A stretch of 64,000 bases of DNA from Ruegeria sediminis (GCF_005938215.1 NZ_VCPD01000004.1:496001-560000); one strand, 5' to 3'. Positions 51,540 through 61,373 are shown, counted from the first letter of the stretch. Notes: a model not told the origin generated them from the sequence alone. Program-made: numbers and translations.

Positions 51540-54430
51540 AGCAGGTCGTCACCATTCCCGCCTCCCAGGGCATCGTCATTTCGTCCACCCCATATCCGGT
51601 CATTTCCGGACCCGCCCCAGAGATCATCGTTCCCGTCTCCGCCCCAGATCCAATCCGCTCCCGCCTCGCCCAGTACGACGTCGCGGCCCGGGCCGCCGCC
51701 AAGGGCGTCATCGCCATCCCCGCCCCACAAAACGTCGTTTCCTGCCTCTCCCCAAATTCTGTCGTTGCCCGACCCACCCCACAACCGGTCGTCGCCGTTA
51801 CCGCCGCTAAGCGTATCGTTCCCTTCAGCACCGCCGAGGGCATCGTTGTGTCGACCGCCCCAGATTCTGTCGTCGCCGGTCCCGCCCCAAAGGTTGTCAT
51901 TGCCATCGCCCCCCCAGAGCCTGTCCGCGCCCTCCTCTCCGAAAAGCACGTCATTGCCGGGGCCACCGCCAAGGGCATCATCGCCTTCGCCGCCCCACTG
52001 TGTGTCGTTTCCAGTCTCACCCCAGAGCGTATCGTTCCCCGCCCCGCCCCAGAGCCTGTCGTCGCCATCCCCGCCAACAAGCAAGTCTGCGCCGTCGTCT
52101 CCCCATAGCCAGTCGTTGTCGGGGCCGCCCCAGAGTTGATCGTCGCCATCTTCACCCGCCAGTTGATCCAAGCCGGCCTCGCCGTGCAACTTGTCGTTGC
52201 CGTCACCGCCAAGAATCGTATCACCGCCGTTTCCGCCATAGACAACGTCGTCCCCTTTGCCTGAAGCCAGGAAGTCACCGCCGCTGCCACCGCGCATCAT
52301 GTCATTGAAATCGCTGCCGTATCTGACCTGGATCACTGGTCCGGTGGGCGCGCTGACCACCATTTCCCGGGATCCCAACCCGTCCATGTACATTGCACGG
52401 AGTGAGATCTGCGCGCCGAGGTCGGCCTGGGTAAGAAGGTATCTTGAGGCCGTAGCTCCGGCGATTTCCCAGCCGTTTCGCAGCCATTGATATCTGAAGA
52501 CGCCGGCAAGGCCGTCAGGGTCCCGGATTGTCGAGATGTCGGCCTGCAGGTATTGCCATGTTCCCGCCCATCCGGATATCCCAACCGTCCCGCCTGGTGC
52601 AGAGTTGGTCTGAAGACCCAGAATGCTCAGCGTGGAACTGTCGCCCAAGGTGATCACCCGGGTCGAGCCGACCTGAACCGACGTTAGTGCGGCCTGCTGA
52701 ACCGCATCCAGCGCCGAGAAATCCAGCCGGTCCTCGGCGGGATCGAAGTCGGTGATCGTGTCGGCCCCCATGTTCTGTGTCAGAACGAAGACATCCGCCC
52801 CGGCGCCGCCGGTGAGGTATTCGTTGATCCAACTGCCTTGGATACGGTCGTCGGCATCGGTGCCGGTGATCTGGCCGGGCTGTCCGGGTGCATAGTTGCC
52901 CACTGGAAAGTGGTCGGCGTCCGAAAACACTCCGCCGGGCCAAAGAGTTCCGAAGGATAGTGGCGTAACTGCGGCCGTGGCGATTCGGACCTCGGTGTCG
53001 CCAAACCGCAACTCGGCACCGTTCGAGAGCACGGTAAATTCAAGTTGCCGAGGGCTGCGCAAAAACGGCAATCCGCTCAGATCCAGCCTGTCGAGGCCCG
53101 GTTCGAAATCCAGGATGCTGTGCTTTCCCACGCCAAGCACGAAACGATCGGAGCCGGCTCCGCCCACGAGATCGCTGCCCTCTCCTCCGGCAACCAACGT
53201 GTCATCGCCCGCCCCGCCTTCCAGGCGGTCGCGGGCGCCGGTCAGCGCCGGGGTGTTTGACGCAAGGATAACGTCGTTGCCGGCCGTACCGACGAGAATC
53301 CGGCCATCCGGCGCAACATCCCGAATCACCTGCCCAAGAATGCCGAGCGGCAGGGAGAATTGCGACAGCCCCCCAGCACCTTCGCCGGAGGCGAAGATCT
53401 GCAGCTCATTGCCTACCTGCGCCATTTCGAGGGCGGTGACATCTTCCAGCCCAAGCCCGGTTTGGTGCGCAAGAGTTGCGATGTGAATCAACCTGCCATT
53501 GGGCAAAAGGCTGAACAGGCTGAACCCATCGTCGCCTCCACCTGCCACAACGAAGATGTGGCCTTCGGTTTCGAGCATTGCCACTGCCTGAACCTGTCCG
53601 AACCGGGTCTCCCGAGTGTCGAGCAGGTAGTCGGTGGGCATCAGGCTGCCATCCGCCCCCAGCCGCAGCACGCTGAGCGAATGGCTGGCCGCATCGCCCA
53701 GCACCACCCAAGCCACCCCATCGGCGGTCGCCGCGGCCATTGCCGTTGGTGTGTTCAGCCCTAGCCCGTCCACCGCGCCAGTGCCGTCCCGGAACTCAAG
53801 CCCGCCTGTATCGGGGTCGATCCTGTAGCTGGCGACCTGCCCCGGCCCGGACCATCCGCTGCCGGCTACGACCAGGTAACGGCTCCCACCGGCATCGACG
53901 CCAAGCATGCTGGCGCCGTTTTGCGTTTCGAAAGTCAGCGGAAGCACATCCGTCAGAGCCAGGGTTCTGCTTGCCGACTCGAAAAGAGTGCTCAACCGCC
54001 CGGTCTCGGCATCGAGCACGTGATACACCACCCGGCCATCAGTCAGGCGCGCCGAGGTCAGATCATCCGCCCTGCCCGATCCCGCCGGCAGACCAAACCG
54101 GATTTGCCCGTCAAATCCGCCAGTGGCTTGCAGGTCGTAGCTGGTCACGGCCTTGCCCGATCCAAGTGCCAAACGCGGCCCGTCCACAGTTTGTTCGAGC
54201 ACCAATTGGATCTCGCCCACGCCGATGGAGCCCGGGGCAAAAAAGACCCGCGATGACAGAGGGCTAGCCAGAGTACCAGGGCTGAGGACAAACGCGCTTA
54301 GCCCGCCCTGCTGACCTGTGACCGCGTACAGGACCGGCCCGTTTGGCCCGTTGACGATCTGAAGATCCCGCAGGTCGCCATCCAGAACGGCAAAACCTGC
54401 GGACAGCCGACCCTGGAATACAGGTTTCAT
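51428..54430 (-). CDS. Large RTX calcium-binding protein (frameshifted near the 3' end)
   Basis: As read, 1000 residues. Residues 1 to about 380 look like a beta-propeller (repeats such as GGLSAFVLSPGTL, PGQVASYRIDPDTGGLEF, DGFSLFSLLPNGRL). Calcium-binding RTX nonapeptides follow (about 391-425, 520-560 and 708-965). The main block contains a duplicated 90-residue unit (786-875 and 876-965). After Trp965 the frame leaves the repeat pattern and adds 35 unrelated residues; the repeats and export signal resume in another frame at 51222-51539. I start at ATG 54430; the frame continues upstream into the divergent gene but without homology. The nearby ABC exporter (58286-61329) is the probable secretion system. 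Confidence 0.85.
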   Translation of the reverse strand: MKPVFQGRLSAGFAVLDGDLRDLQIVNGPNGPVLYAVTGQQGGLSAFVLSPGTLASPLSSRVFFAPGSIGVGEIQLVLEQTVDGPRLALGSGKAVTSYDLQATGGFDGQIRFGLPAGSGRADDLTSARLTDGRVVYHVLDAETGRLSTLFESASRTLALTDVLPLTFETQNGASMLGVDAGGSRYLVVAGSGWSGPGQVASYRIDPDTGGLEFRDGTGAVDGLGLNTPTAMAAATADGVAWVVLGDAASHSLSVLRLGADGSLMPTDYLLDTRETRFGQVQAVAMLETEGHIFVVAGGGDDGFSLFSLLPNGRLIHIATLAHQTGLGLEDVTALEMAQVGNELQIFASGEGAGGLSQFSLPLGILGQVIRDVAPDGRILVGTAGNDVILASNTPALTGARDRLEGGAGDDTLVAGGEGSDLVGGAGSDRFVLGVGKHSILDFEPGLDRLDLSGLPFLRSPRQLEFTVLSNGAELRFGDTEVRIATAAVTPLSFGTLWPGGVFSDADHFPVGNYAPGQPGQITGTDADDRIQGSWINEYLTGGAGADVFVLTQNMGADTITDFDPAEDRLDFSALDAVQQAALTSVQVGSTRVITLGDSSTLSILGLQTNSAPGGTVGISGWAGTWQYLQADISTIRDPDGLAGVFRYQWLRNGWEIAGATASRYLLTQADLGAQISLRAMYMDGLGSREMVVSAPTGPVIQVRYGSDFNDMMRGGSGGDFLASGKGDDVVYGGNGGDTILGGDGNDKLHGEAGLDQLAGEDGDDQLWGGPDNDWLWGDDGADLLVGGDGDDRLWGGAGNDTLWGETGNDTQWGGEGDDALGGGPGNDVLFGEEGADRLWGGDGNDNLWGGTGDDRIWGGRHNDALGGAEGNDTLSGGNGDDRLWGGSGNDRIWGEAGNDVLWGGDGDDALGGGPGRDVVLGEAGADWIWGGDGNDDLWGGSGNDRIWGGRNDDALGGGNGDDLLWAMMEMTDYGAVQAMTFLTVASVMIASKAVRVAMSS
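51536..52075 (-). repeat. Two tandem 270-bp units (10 RTX nonapeptides each)
   Basis: Unit A (51806-52075) and unit B (51536-51805) each encode ten nonapeptides in the same order. Matching pairs include GGDGDDRLW/GGNGDDRLW, GETGNDTQW/GEAGNDVLW, GGPGNDVLF/GGPGRDVVL, GEEGADRLW/GEAGADWIW and GGRHNDALG/GGRNDDALG. This is a segment duplication on top of the 9-residue periodicity. The frameshift lies exactly at the downstream edge of unit B. Confidence 0.85.
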
Positions 54431-54654
54431 GGCTACGCCCACCCTTGATTTCCACCTCACTGGCTTCGGTTCTGATCCGTGTGGCCGTCGCGAGATCGGC
54501 ATCAAACGGGCAGGATTTGGGCGTTTGTTTCGAATTCGAGATGTCTTGGTTAACAGGTTCTTGCTGTGTCGAACGGGTGGGTCATGAGGGTTTCGCAAGT
54601 GGCGCTGCAGGTTTGCACGCAACTCAGCCATCGATTCTCCAGAGGAACACAGAC

Positions 54655-55734
54655 ATGCCCGACACATCGCCGCTATTGGATCTGCCCTTCCTGCAGCCGG
54701 CGCAGGCGCAAAAGCACGTGACGCATAACGAGGCGCTGCGGCGACTGGATCTGGTGGTGCAGTTGACCGTCGCGGCGATCGGTTCCGAAGCTCCGCCCGG
54801 CGCTCCGTCCGAGGGCGAAGTTCACGCCCTCGGCCAAGCCCCGGTTTCGGTCTGGACCGGACAGGCCAGCAGACTGGCGGCATGGCTCGACGGAGCCTGG
54901 CATTTTTTCGATCCCCGTCCCGGCTGGCGGGCCTGGGATCAAGATGCGCGAAAGCTGCGCGTCTGGGATGGCAACGCCTGGATCGAACCACCGGTTTCGA
55001 CGCAGAACCTGGACGGTGTCGGCATCGCCACCAGTTCGGATGCAACCAACCGGTTTTCGGTGCGAAGCCCGGCCACGCTGTTCAGCCACGAGGGTGCCGG
55101 CCATCAGATCAAGGTGAACAAGGCAACGGACGGAGACACGGCTTCGCTGGTTTTCCAGTCAAACTGGACCGGCCATGCCGAAGTGGGTTTGGCAGGGAAT
55201 ACGGCCCTGTCCATCAAGGTCTCGCCTGACGGAAACACGTGGACCGAGGCGCTGAGACTTGATCCGATTACCGGTGCGGCTGGCGGTGCGGCGGTGCAGG
55301 TTAGCGCCGCGGACGTGACCCCGGGCCGTCTGATGCGGGCCGATTTCGGTTATGGTCCCGGAAACATCTTGGGTTTGGTGTCCGAGAGTGGCGGCCTTCC
55401 CACCGGTGCGGTGATCGAGAGCGGCAGCAATTCGGATGGGGATTACGTGCGGTTCGCGGATGGTACCCAGATATGTTCAGTCAGGCTCGGTCCAGTGTCC
55501 TGCACCATGCCGCAAGGATCGCTTTTCGCCAGCGATTCGGCTCTGACATGGCAGTTCCCCGTCAAGTTTGCCGATGGAACCGTCCCAGCAGTCAGCGGAA
55601 CCGGCGGCGCGGCCATGCGGTTCCTGGGCGCGGACGCGTCAACGAACGTTCAGGTGAGTTGCCGGATTCTGTCCGCGGTATCCGATGTCGCGGCGCACGC
55701 GCCGACCGTAATCGCGATCGGGCGCTGGTTCTGA
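54655..55734 (+). CDS. DUF2793-domain protein (fibre/spike-like)
   Basis: A 359-residue protein with a clear DUF2793 N-terminus (about 1-85): LPFLQPAQAQKHVTHNEALR, LDLVVQLTVAAIG and GSEAPPGAPSEGEVHALG. The remaining part is beta-rich, with GSNSDGDYVRFADGTQICSV and a C-terminal FADGTVPAVSGTGGAAMRFL region resembling phage-tail fibre ends. No signal peptide. DUF2793 is known from prophage and gene-transfer-agent spike or fibre proteins, but no phage genes are nearby. I start at ATG 54655 with GAGGAA upstream. It is divergent from the RTX gene. Confidence 0.8.
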   Translation: MPDTSPLLDLPFLQPAQAQKHVTHNEALRRLDLVVQLTVAAIGSEAPPGAPSEGEVHALGQAPVSVWTGQASRLAAWLDGAWHFFDPRPGWRAWDQDARKLRVWDGNAWIEPPVSTQNLDGVGIATSSDATNRFSVRSPATLFSHEGAGHQIKVNKATDGDTASLVFQSNWTGHAEVGLAGNTALSIKVSPDGNTWTEALRLDPITGAAGGAAVQVSAADVTPGRLMRADFGYGPGNILGLVSESGGLPTGAVIESGSNSDGDYVRFADGTQICSVRLGPVSCTMPQGSLFASDSALTWQFPVKFADGTVPAVSGTGGAAMRFLGADASTNVQVSCRILSAVSDVAAHAPTVIAIGRWF

Positions 55735-55741
55735 GACCCTG

Positions 55742-55765
55742 ACGCCCGGAAAAAACTCCGGGCGA
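55742..55765. terminator. Hairpin between the DUF2793 gene and fcl
   Basis: CGCCCGG (55743-55749) pairs perfectly with CCGGGCG (55758-55764) around AAAAAACT. It lies between convergent genes (stops at 55734 and 55766). There is no following T tract on either strand, so it is a moderate terminator candidate. Confidence 0.5.
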
Positions 55766-56743
55766 TCACGTCATGCGCAAGCCGTCTTCCGGCTGGCTGA
55801 GATACCATTCATAGGTCTCGCGGATGCCGTCTTCCAGACCGATCCGGGCGCTCCAGCCCATGTCGGCCAGCCGCGAGACATCCATCAGCTTGCGCAGAGT
55901 GCCGTCGGGTTTGGACACATCCTGCGTGATGCGGCCCGAAAAGCCGATGACGCTGGCCACAAGCGTGGCAAGGTCGGCGATCGAGATGTCCTCGCCACTA
56001 CCTACGTTGATGTGGCTCAGCATCGGTCGGGTGTTGGCTTTGTAATCGGGCCGCGGCAGGTCGAGGACGAAAAGCGATGCCTCGGCCATGTCGTCCACGT
56101 GAAGAAACTCGCGTCGGGGTTTGCCGGTTCCCCAGATCACCACTTCCTCAAGTCCGTCCCGCGTGGCCTCGTGAAAGCGGCGGATCAGGGCGGGTAGCAC
56201 GTGGCTGTTTTCGGGGTGGAAGTTGTCACCAGGTCCGTAGAGGTTGGTCGGCATGACCGAGCGGTAATCGACCCCGTGCTGGCGGTTGTAGCTTTCGCAC
56301 AACTTGATCCCCGCAATCTTGGCGATCGCATAGGGTTCGTTGGTGGGCTCAAGCACGCCGGTCAGCAGCGCGTCCTCGCGCATCGGCTGCGGCGCCTCCT
56401 TTGGGTAGATGCAGGAACTGCCCAGCTGCAGCAGACGCGTGACCCCTGCGGCAAAGGCCTGGTGGATCACGTTGCACTCGATCATCAGGTTTTCATAGAT
56501 GAACTCGGCCGGATAGGCGTTGTTGGCGTGAATGCCGCCCACCTTCGCCGCGGCGAGGATCACCACGTCGGGGCGTTCCGTCTGCATGACGTCACGTACG
56601 GCCGCCTGATCGGTCAGGTCCAGTTCGGCATGGGTGTGCGTCATCAGCTGCAGCGCCTCGCCTGCTGCCTTGCGAGCCTCAAGCCGGCGCAGGATCGCAC
56701 CGCCCACCATGCCGCGGTGCCCCGCCACGTAGATTTTGCGCAT
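55766..56743 (-). CDS. fcl: GDP-L-fucose synthase
   Basis: Fcl epimerises and reduces GDP-4-keto-6-deoxymannose to GDP-L-fucose. The 325-residue protein has [20 protein letters not shown] (GxxGxxG, about 3-22), [16 protein letters not shown] with the catalytic Ser, [20 protein letters not shown] with YxxxK, and [17 protein letters not shown] start at ATG 56743 with GAGGAGG upstream; longer frames run into gmd. It begins 11 bp after the gmd stop. Confidence 0.96.
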   Translation of the reverse strand: MRKIYVAGHRGMVGGAILRRLEARKAAGEALQLMTHTHAELDLTDQAAVRDVMQTERPDVVILAAAKVGGIHANNAYPAEFIYENLMIECNVIHQAFAAGVTRLLQLGSSCIYPKEAPQPMREDALLTGVLEPTNEPYAIAKIAGIKLCESYNRQHGVDYRSVMPTNLYGPGDNFHPENSHVLPALIRRFHEATRDGLEEVVIWGTGKPRREFLHVDDMAEASLFVLDLPRPDYKANTRPMLSHINVGSGEDISIADLATLVASVIGFSGRITQDVSKPDGTLRKLMDVSRLADMGWSARIGLEDGIRETYEWYLSQPEDGLRMT

Positions 56744-56754
56744 CGCCGACCTCC

Positions 56755-57879
56755 TCAGCCGTTTTCCAGACTGACCGGCAACTCGAACCCGTGCTCCTTC
56801 AGCAGCGCGTGGCGGCGGGCGACTTTCAGGTCTTCGCTTACCATTTCGGCGCACATCTCCTGCACGGTGATCTCGGGTACCCAGCCAAGTTTCTGCTTGG
56901 CCTTGGAGGGATCGCCCAGCAGGGTGTCGACCTCGGCAGGGCGAAAATACTGCGGGTCGATCCGCAGGATCACGTCGCCCGGCTTCAGGGCCGGAGCCTT
57001 GTCTCCCTCGACCGCGGTGACGGTGCCGATCTCGTCGACCCCGCTGCCCGAGAACTCTAGGCTGATGCCCAACTCGGCCGCCGACCAGCTGATGAACTGG
57101 CGCACCGAATATTGCTCGCCTGTGGCGATCACGAAATCCTCGGGCGCATCCTGCTGCAGCATTAGCCACTGCATGCGCACGTAGTCCTTGGCGTGGCCCC
57201 AGTCGCGCAAGGAGTCGATGTTGCCCATGTAGAGACAGGATTCGAGCCCTTGGGCGATGTTGGCCAGTCCCCGGGTGATCTTGCGGGTCACGAAGGTCTC
57301 GCCGCGCCGGGGACTCTCGTGGTTGAAGAGGATGCCGTTGCAGGCATAGAGCCCGTAGGCCTCGCGGTAGTTCACCGTAATCCAGTAGGAATAGAGCTTG
57401 GCCACCGCGTAAGGCGAGCGCGGGTAGAAGGGCGTCGTCTCGCGCTGCGGGATTTCCTGCACGAGACCGTACAGCTCGGAGGTCGAAGCCTGGTAGAAAC
57501 GGGTTTTCTTCTCGAGACCGAGAAAGCGGATCGCCTCAAGCAGGCGCAGGGTGCCGATCGCGTCGACGTCCGCGGTGTATTCGGGGGAATCAAAGCTGAC
57601 CGCCACGTGCGACTGGGCGCCGAGATTGTAGACCTCGTCCGGCTGCACCTCCTGAATGATGCGGGTCAGGTTCGAGGTGTCGCTGAGATCGCCGTAATGC
57701 AGACGCAGCTTGGGATTCGGCTCGTGCGGGTCCTGGTAGATGTGATCGATGCGCTGGGTGTTGAAGGATGAGGCGCGGCGTTTGATGCCGTGCACCTCGT
57801 AACCCTTGGCCAGCAGGAACTCGGCAAGATAGGAGCCGTCCTGCCCCGTGATCCCGGTGATCAAAGCCGTCTTGGTCAT
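56755..57879 (-). CDS. gmd: GDP-mannose 4,6-dehydratase
   Basis: Gmd converts GDP-mannose to GDP-4-keto-6-deoxymannose. The 374-residue protein has the Rossmann motif [20 protein letters not shown] (about 5-24), [40 protein letters not shown], the catalytic [18 protein letters not shown], and [15 protein letters not shown] with YxxxK. Together with manC and fcl it gives GDP-fucose for a surface glycan. Confidence 0.97.
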   Translation of the reverse strand: MTKTALITGITGQDGSYLAEFLLAKGYEVHGIKRRASSFNTQRIDHIYQDPHEPNPKLRLHYGDLSDTSNLTRIIQEVQPDEVYNLGAQSHVAVSFDSPEYTADVDAIGTLRLLEAIRFLGLEKKTRFYQASTSELYGLVQEIPQRETTPFYPRSPYAVAKLYSYWITVNYREAYGLYACNGILFNHESPRRGETFVTRKITRGLANIAQGLESCLYMGNIDSLRDWGHAKDYVRMQWLMLQQDAPEDFVIATGEQYSVRQFISWSAAELGISLEFSGSGVDEIGTVTAVEGDKAPALKPGDVILRIDPQYFRPAEVDTLLGDPSKAKQKLGWVPEITVQEMCAEMVSEDLKVARRHALLKEHGFELPVSLENG

Positions 57880-58285
57880 GAAAGTACTGCCAATTTATCG
57901 TTCATTTTGATGCCTCCGAAAGGCCGCGCCAAACAAACCCATGAACCAGACAATTGCAAGCGGCGGTGAAGGCCGTCGCGGAAAAAGATGCGAAATCTTT
58001 CCAAGCGCAGATTGCGCAAGGCCGCCAGCGGGGATCGTGTAGGCCGGTTTCCGCATCGCGCTTTGGCCACATCCGCAGATTCCCGCCGAAAACGGCAGCC
58101 TGGATATGCATGTGCTTTTCTTCGCAAGTGTCCGGCCATAATTCGCCTGAAATCCGGGTGGCCGAATATTTAGTTAGTGTTCGGGATTTGCGTGGTATCT
58201 TGAGGCACCGGAAGAGCGAGGGCGGGAAATTCCGCTCCGATTGAGGCTAAAACTTGGGACAGGCAGCAACCTGGGCAGGGGTGCA
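57880..58285. other. Divergent intergenic region between gmd and the ABC exporter
   Basis: This 406-bp stretch should hold the promoters of gmd-fcl (minus) and the exporter operon (plus). AT-rich sequence near 58160-58180 (AATATTTAGTTAGTG) is a plausible promoter area for the exporter. I saw no clear gene, box or repeat. Confidence 0.4.
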
Positions 58286-60022
58286 ATGAAATCTTACGAC
58301 AATACACAGTCACCCTATGAGGGTGCGCTGCGCGCTTTGCGGGGCAGTTTCGTGCAGGCAGGGCTGTTCAGCGCGGCCATCAACCTGTTGATGCTTACCG
58401 GTCCGCTCTACATGCTGCAGATCTACGACCGGGTTCTGGCCAGCGGGTCCGTACCGACGCTGATGGGGCTGTTCCTGATCGTGGTGGTGCTCTATGCCTT
58501 CATGGGCGTCTACGAATTCATCCGCTCGCGGCTTCTGTCCCGCGCGGCCTACCGGTTCGACGAGATGACCGGAGAACTGGCCTTTCGCCAGCTTCTCGAA
58601 AGCGACAACCAGAACGGCAAGGGTGGAAACGCCCTGCGGGATCTCGAAATCGTTCGGGGTTTTCTGTCGGGGCCGGCCATCCGCGGCCTGTTCGACGTTC
58701 CTTGGATTCCGATCTTCCTGGTCGCCGTCTTCATCATTCATCCCTGGCTCGGCTACATGACGCTGGCTGGCGCGGCAGTCGTTGTGGCGCTGGCGCTGCT
58801 CACCCAATGGCTCACCGGAAGTGCGATGTCGCAGGCCATGCGGCTTGACGGGGTGGAACGGGCCTTTGTCAGTCAGAGCTTGCGAAACGCCGAAACCGTG
58901 CAGGCGCTCGGCATGCGCGAGGCCGTTGCCGCGCGCTGGCGTTCCGCGCACGAGGCCGGCCTGACGCAAAGCCAGAAAGGCGGCGACCGTTCGGACATGG
59001 TTTCGTCCGGCTCGCGCGTGTTTCGCCTGGTGCTGCAGTCCATGCTGTTGACGGGCGGCGCCTACCTGGCGCTGCAGCAGCAGATTTCGGCAGGGATGAT
59101 CGTCGGGGCCTCGATCCTGGCTGGCCGGGCTTTGGCGCCGGTGGATCAGGTGATTGGCCAGTGGCGCAGCATCGGTCGGGCTGCCGAAGCGCACAAGCGA
59201 CTGACCGAAGTCTTCGAGGCGGCGCCTGCGAAAAAGCCGAGGATCTCGCTTCCGGAACCCGCAGGCGCCGTGCGGCTATTCGGAGTTACGAAACTGATGC
59301 CGGGCGGCTTGCAGCACGGACGGTCCCGCATTCTCGATCAGGTCAGTTTCGAGTTGGAGCCTGGCGACGTGCTGGGCGTGATCGGCAACAGCGCCGCCGG
59401 AAAGTCGAGCCTGGCGCGGATGCTGGTGGGTGTCTGGAGGCCCGATGCGGGCGAGGTGCGGTTGGATGGCGCGACGCTGGACCAGTGGGAACCGGACGAG
59501 CTTGGTCGCTACATCGGCTATCTGCCCCAGCATGTCGAGATGCTGCCCGGAACCATCGCCGAGAACATCGCGCGTTTCGACCCTGATGCAAGGGAAAAGG
59601 ACATCTTTCAGGCAGCTGACGCGGCAGGCGTGCATGACATGATCCTGGGTCTGCCGGACGGCTACGCGACACAGGTGGGTCACGCGGCTCAACCCCTGTC
59701 GGGCGGTCAGATTCAGCGGATCGGTCTTGCGCGCGCGATCTACAAGATGCCCAAGCTCGTGGTTCTGGACGAACCGAACGCGCATCTGGACGCCCACGGA
59801 GACGAGTCGTTGACAGAGACGATCCGGTCCCTGCGCGAGGCGGGAAGCACGGTCGTCGTGATGGCGCACCGGCCCAGCGTCCTGGTCGAATCCAGCAAGG
59901 TTCTGATCCTGCACAAGGGCAAGGTGGCGCAATTCGGCCGGCGTGAAGAGATCTTCCGTCTGGCAATGCAATCGGTTCCGACGCAGGCGGCGCCCGCCGT
60001 CGCGGCGCGAAAGGCGGGGTAA
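58286..60022 (+). CDS. Type I secretion ABC transporter (PrtD/RTX exporter type)
   Basis: A 578-residue membrane-spanning ATPase of the PrtD/HasD group. It has N-terminal transmembrane helices (about 20-45, 58-80, 140-190, 250-290), then an ATPase domain with Walker A VIGNSAAGKSSLARMLVG (about 372-389), Q-loop YLPQHVEMLPGTIAENIARF, signature PLSGGQIQRIGLARAI (about 470-485), and Walker B KLVVLDEPNAHLDAHGDE. The N-terminal C39 peptidase-like domain of HlyB is absent, as expected for RTX-protease-type exporters. The outer-membrane TolC partner is not in the window. The downstream gene is its HlyD-type partner. Confidence 0.93.
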   Translation: MKSYDNTQSPYEGALRALRGSFVQAGLFSAAINLLMLTGPLYMLQIYDRVLASGSVPTLMGLFLIVVVLYAFMGVYEFIRSRLLSRAAYRFDEMTGELAFRQLLESDNQNGKGGNALRDLEIVRGFLSGPAIRGLFDVPWIPIFLVAVFIIHPWLGYMTLAGAAVVVALALLTQWLTGSAMSQAMRLDGVERAFVSQSLRNAETVQALGMREAVAARWRSAHEAGLTQSQKGGDRSDMVSSGSRVFRLVLQSMLLTGGAYLALQQQISAGMIVGASILAGRALAPVDQVIGQWRSIGRAAEAHKRLTEVFEAAPAKKPRISLPEPAGAVRLFGVTKLMPGGLQHGRSRILDQVSFELEPGDVLGVIGNSAAGKSSLARMLVGVWRPDAGEVRLDGATLDQWEPDELGRYIGYLPQHVEMLPGTIAENIARFDPDAREKDIFQAADAAGVHDMILGLPDGYATQVGHAAQPLSGGQIQRIGLARAIYKMPKLVVLDEPNAHLDAHGDESLTETIRSLREAGSTVVVMAHRPSVLVESSKVLILHKGKVAQFGRREEIFRLAMQSVPTQAAPAVAARKAG

Positions 60023-60027
60023 CGGGC

Positions 60028-61329
60028 ATGTCGAAGCAAAAGCAGATCAAGACCGGTCTCGACCGGCGGGAACGGTTTATCGCGATTTCGGGTGTCGCGG
60101 GGTTGCTGCTGTTGGTGGTCCTTTTCAAGGTCATCACCATCGGCAGCGCCGTGATTGCGCCGGGTGAAGTGGTGGTGCAGGGCAAACCGCGTCCGGTCCA
60201 AAGCCTCGATGGCGGCATTGTCCGCGAAATCCACGTCCGCAACGGCGACCGGGTCGAGGCCGGACAGGTGGTAATGCGGCTCGACCCGAAGCTGTCCGAG
60301 ATCAACCGGGACATCGTTCGCGGCCGCTTGGCCGAGTTGGTCGCGCGCCGCGCCCGGCTCGAGGCGGAACGGCAGGGCCTAGAGGCGATCCCGCCCGTCA
60401 CCGATCTAACTCATCTCGATGCAGAGGCGGTGGGGCGAAACATGGACGGACAGGCCGAAGCGTTCCGGTCTCGCCGCGCCGTTGTGGACAGCCGCAAGGC
60501 GCAGCTGAAAGAGCAGATCGAACAGCACGAGGACCAGAGCACCGGCATCGAGGCCCAGATCGAGGCCACCGAAAACCAGGTCGCGCTGATCCGAAAGGAA
60601 GTGGGCAATGTCGAGACCCTGTTCAAACAGGGCCTGGTTCCGGAAAGCCGGCTGCTGGAACTGCAGGGCCGGCAAGCCGGGCTGCTTGGCCAGATCGCGG
60701 TGCATCGGTCCGAGTTGTCGCGTCTGCGCAACGCGATCCAGGATGCCGAATTGAAGATCACGCAGGCGGATCAGGAATTCCACGACGAAGTCGTTTCCGA
60801 GCTTCGTGAGGTCAATGCCGGTATCGACGAAAACCGGCTTGAGCTTGCGCGGCTGGACGAAGGGCTGAACCGTCTCGACATCCGGGCGCCGGTCGGCGGC
60901 GTCGTGCACGAGTTGCAGGTCTGGACAACCGGCGGCGTGGTTGCGCCGCAGGAGACGCTGCTGACCGTGGTTCCGGTGTCTGACGGCGTCGAATTCGAGG
61001 TCGAGGTCGCTCCGGATTCCATCGACATCGTGCATGTCGGGCAGTCGGCGCGGGTGAGGTTCCCGGCCTTCGACCAGCGGTCGACGCCGGAACTGACCGG
61101 TGCGGTGTCGAACGTATCGCCCGACAGCGTGACCGACCCGGTCACGGATCGCCAATTCTACCGGGTGCAGGTGTCGCTTCCACCCGAGGAACTGGCGCGG
61201 CTCGGCAGTTCCGCGTTGATACCCGGCATGCCGGTCGAAGCCTTCCTTCAGACCGGCGAGCGTTCGGTGCTGAGCTTCCTGCTCAAGCCCCTGACCGACC
61301 AGCTGACTCACGCTTTCCGGGAAAGCTGA
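60028..61329 (+). CDS. Type I secretion membrane fusion protein (HlyD/PrtE family)
   Basis: A 433-residue HlyD-family adaptor. One N-terminal membrane helix (about 16-38, RFIAISGVAGLLLLVVLFKV), a biotinyl-lipoyl-like segment GEVVVQGKPRPVQSLDGGIV with VRNGDRVEAGQVVMRLDPKL (about 45-90), a long coiled-coil hairpin (about 95-290), and the second lipoyl half IRAPVGGVVHELQVWTTGGV. The C-terminus RFPAFDQRSTPELTGAVSNV matches the family. It begins 5 bp after the ABC gene. Confidence 0.93.
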   Translation: MSKQKQIKTGLDRRERFIAISGVAGLLLLVVLFKVITIGSAVIAPGEVVVQGKPRPVQSLDGGIVREIHVRNGDRVEAGQVVMRLDPKLSEINRDIVRGRLAELVARRARLEAERQGLEAIPPVTDLTHLDAEAVGRNMDGQAEAFRSRRAVVDSRKAQLKEQIEQHEDQSTGIEAQIEATENQVALIRKEVGNVETLFKQGLVPESRLLELQGRQAGLLGQIAVHRSELSRLRNAIQDAELKITQADQEFHDEVVSELREVNAGIDENRLELARLDEGLNRLDIRAPVGGVVHELQVWTTGGVVAPQETLLTVVPVSDGVEFEVEVAPDSIDIVHVGQSARVRFPAFDQRSTPELTGAVSNVSPDSVTDPVTDRQFYRVQVSLPPEELARLGSSALIPGMPVEAFLQTGERSVLSFLLKPLTDQLTHAFRES

Positions 61330-61339
61330 GACGGAACCG

Positions 61340-61373
61340 TTCTGTCGTCCTCGCGCGTGCGAGGGCGGCAGAA
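61340..61373. terminator. Strong intergenic hairpin between the exporter operon and ugd
   Basis: A 15-bp stem (61340-61354 with 61359-61373, including two G-U pairs) closes a GCGT loop between convergent genes. It lacks a T tract, so it may stabilise 3' ends or help Rho-dependent termination rather than act as an intrinsic terminator. Confidence 0.55.

Noticed and set aside
51429..51545. Programmed -1 ribosomal frameshift in the RTX gene
   Set aside because: The zero-frame codons CTT TGG GCA do not form an X-XXY-YYZ slippery heptamer, so deletion or sequencing error is more likely. Peptide evidence spanning the site could reverse this.
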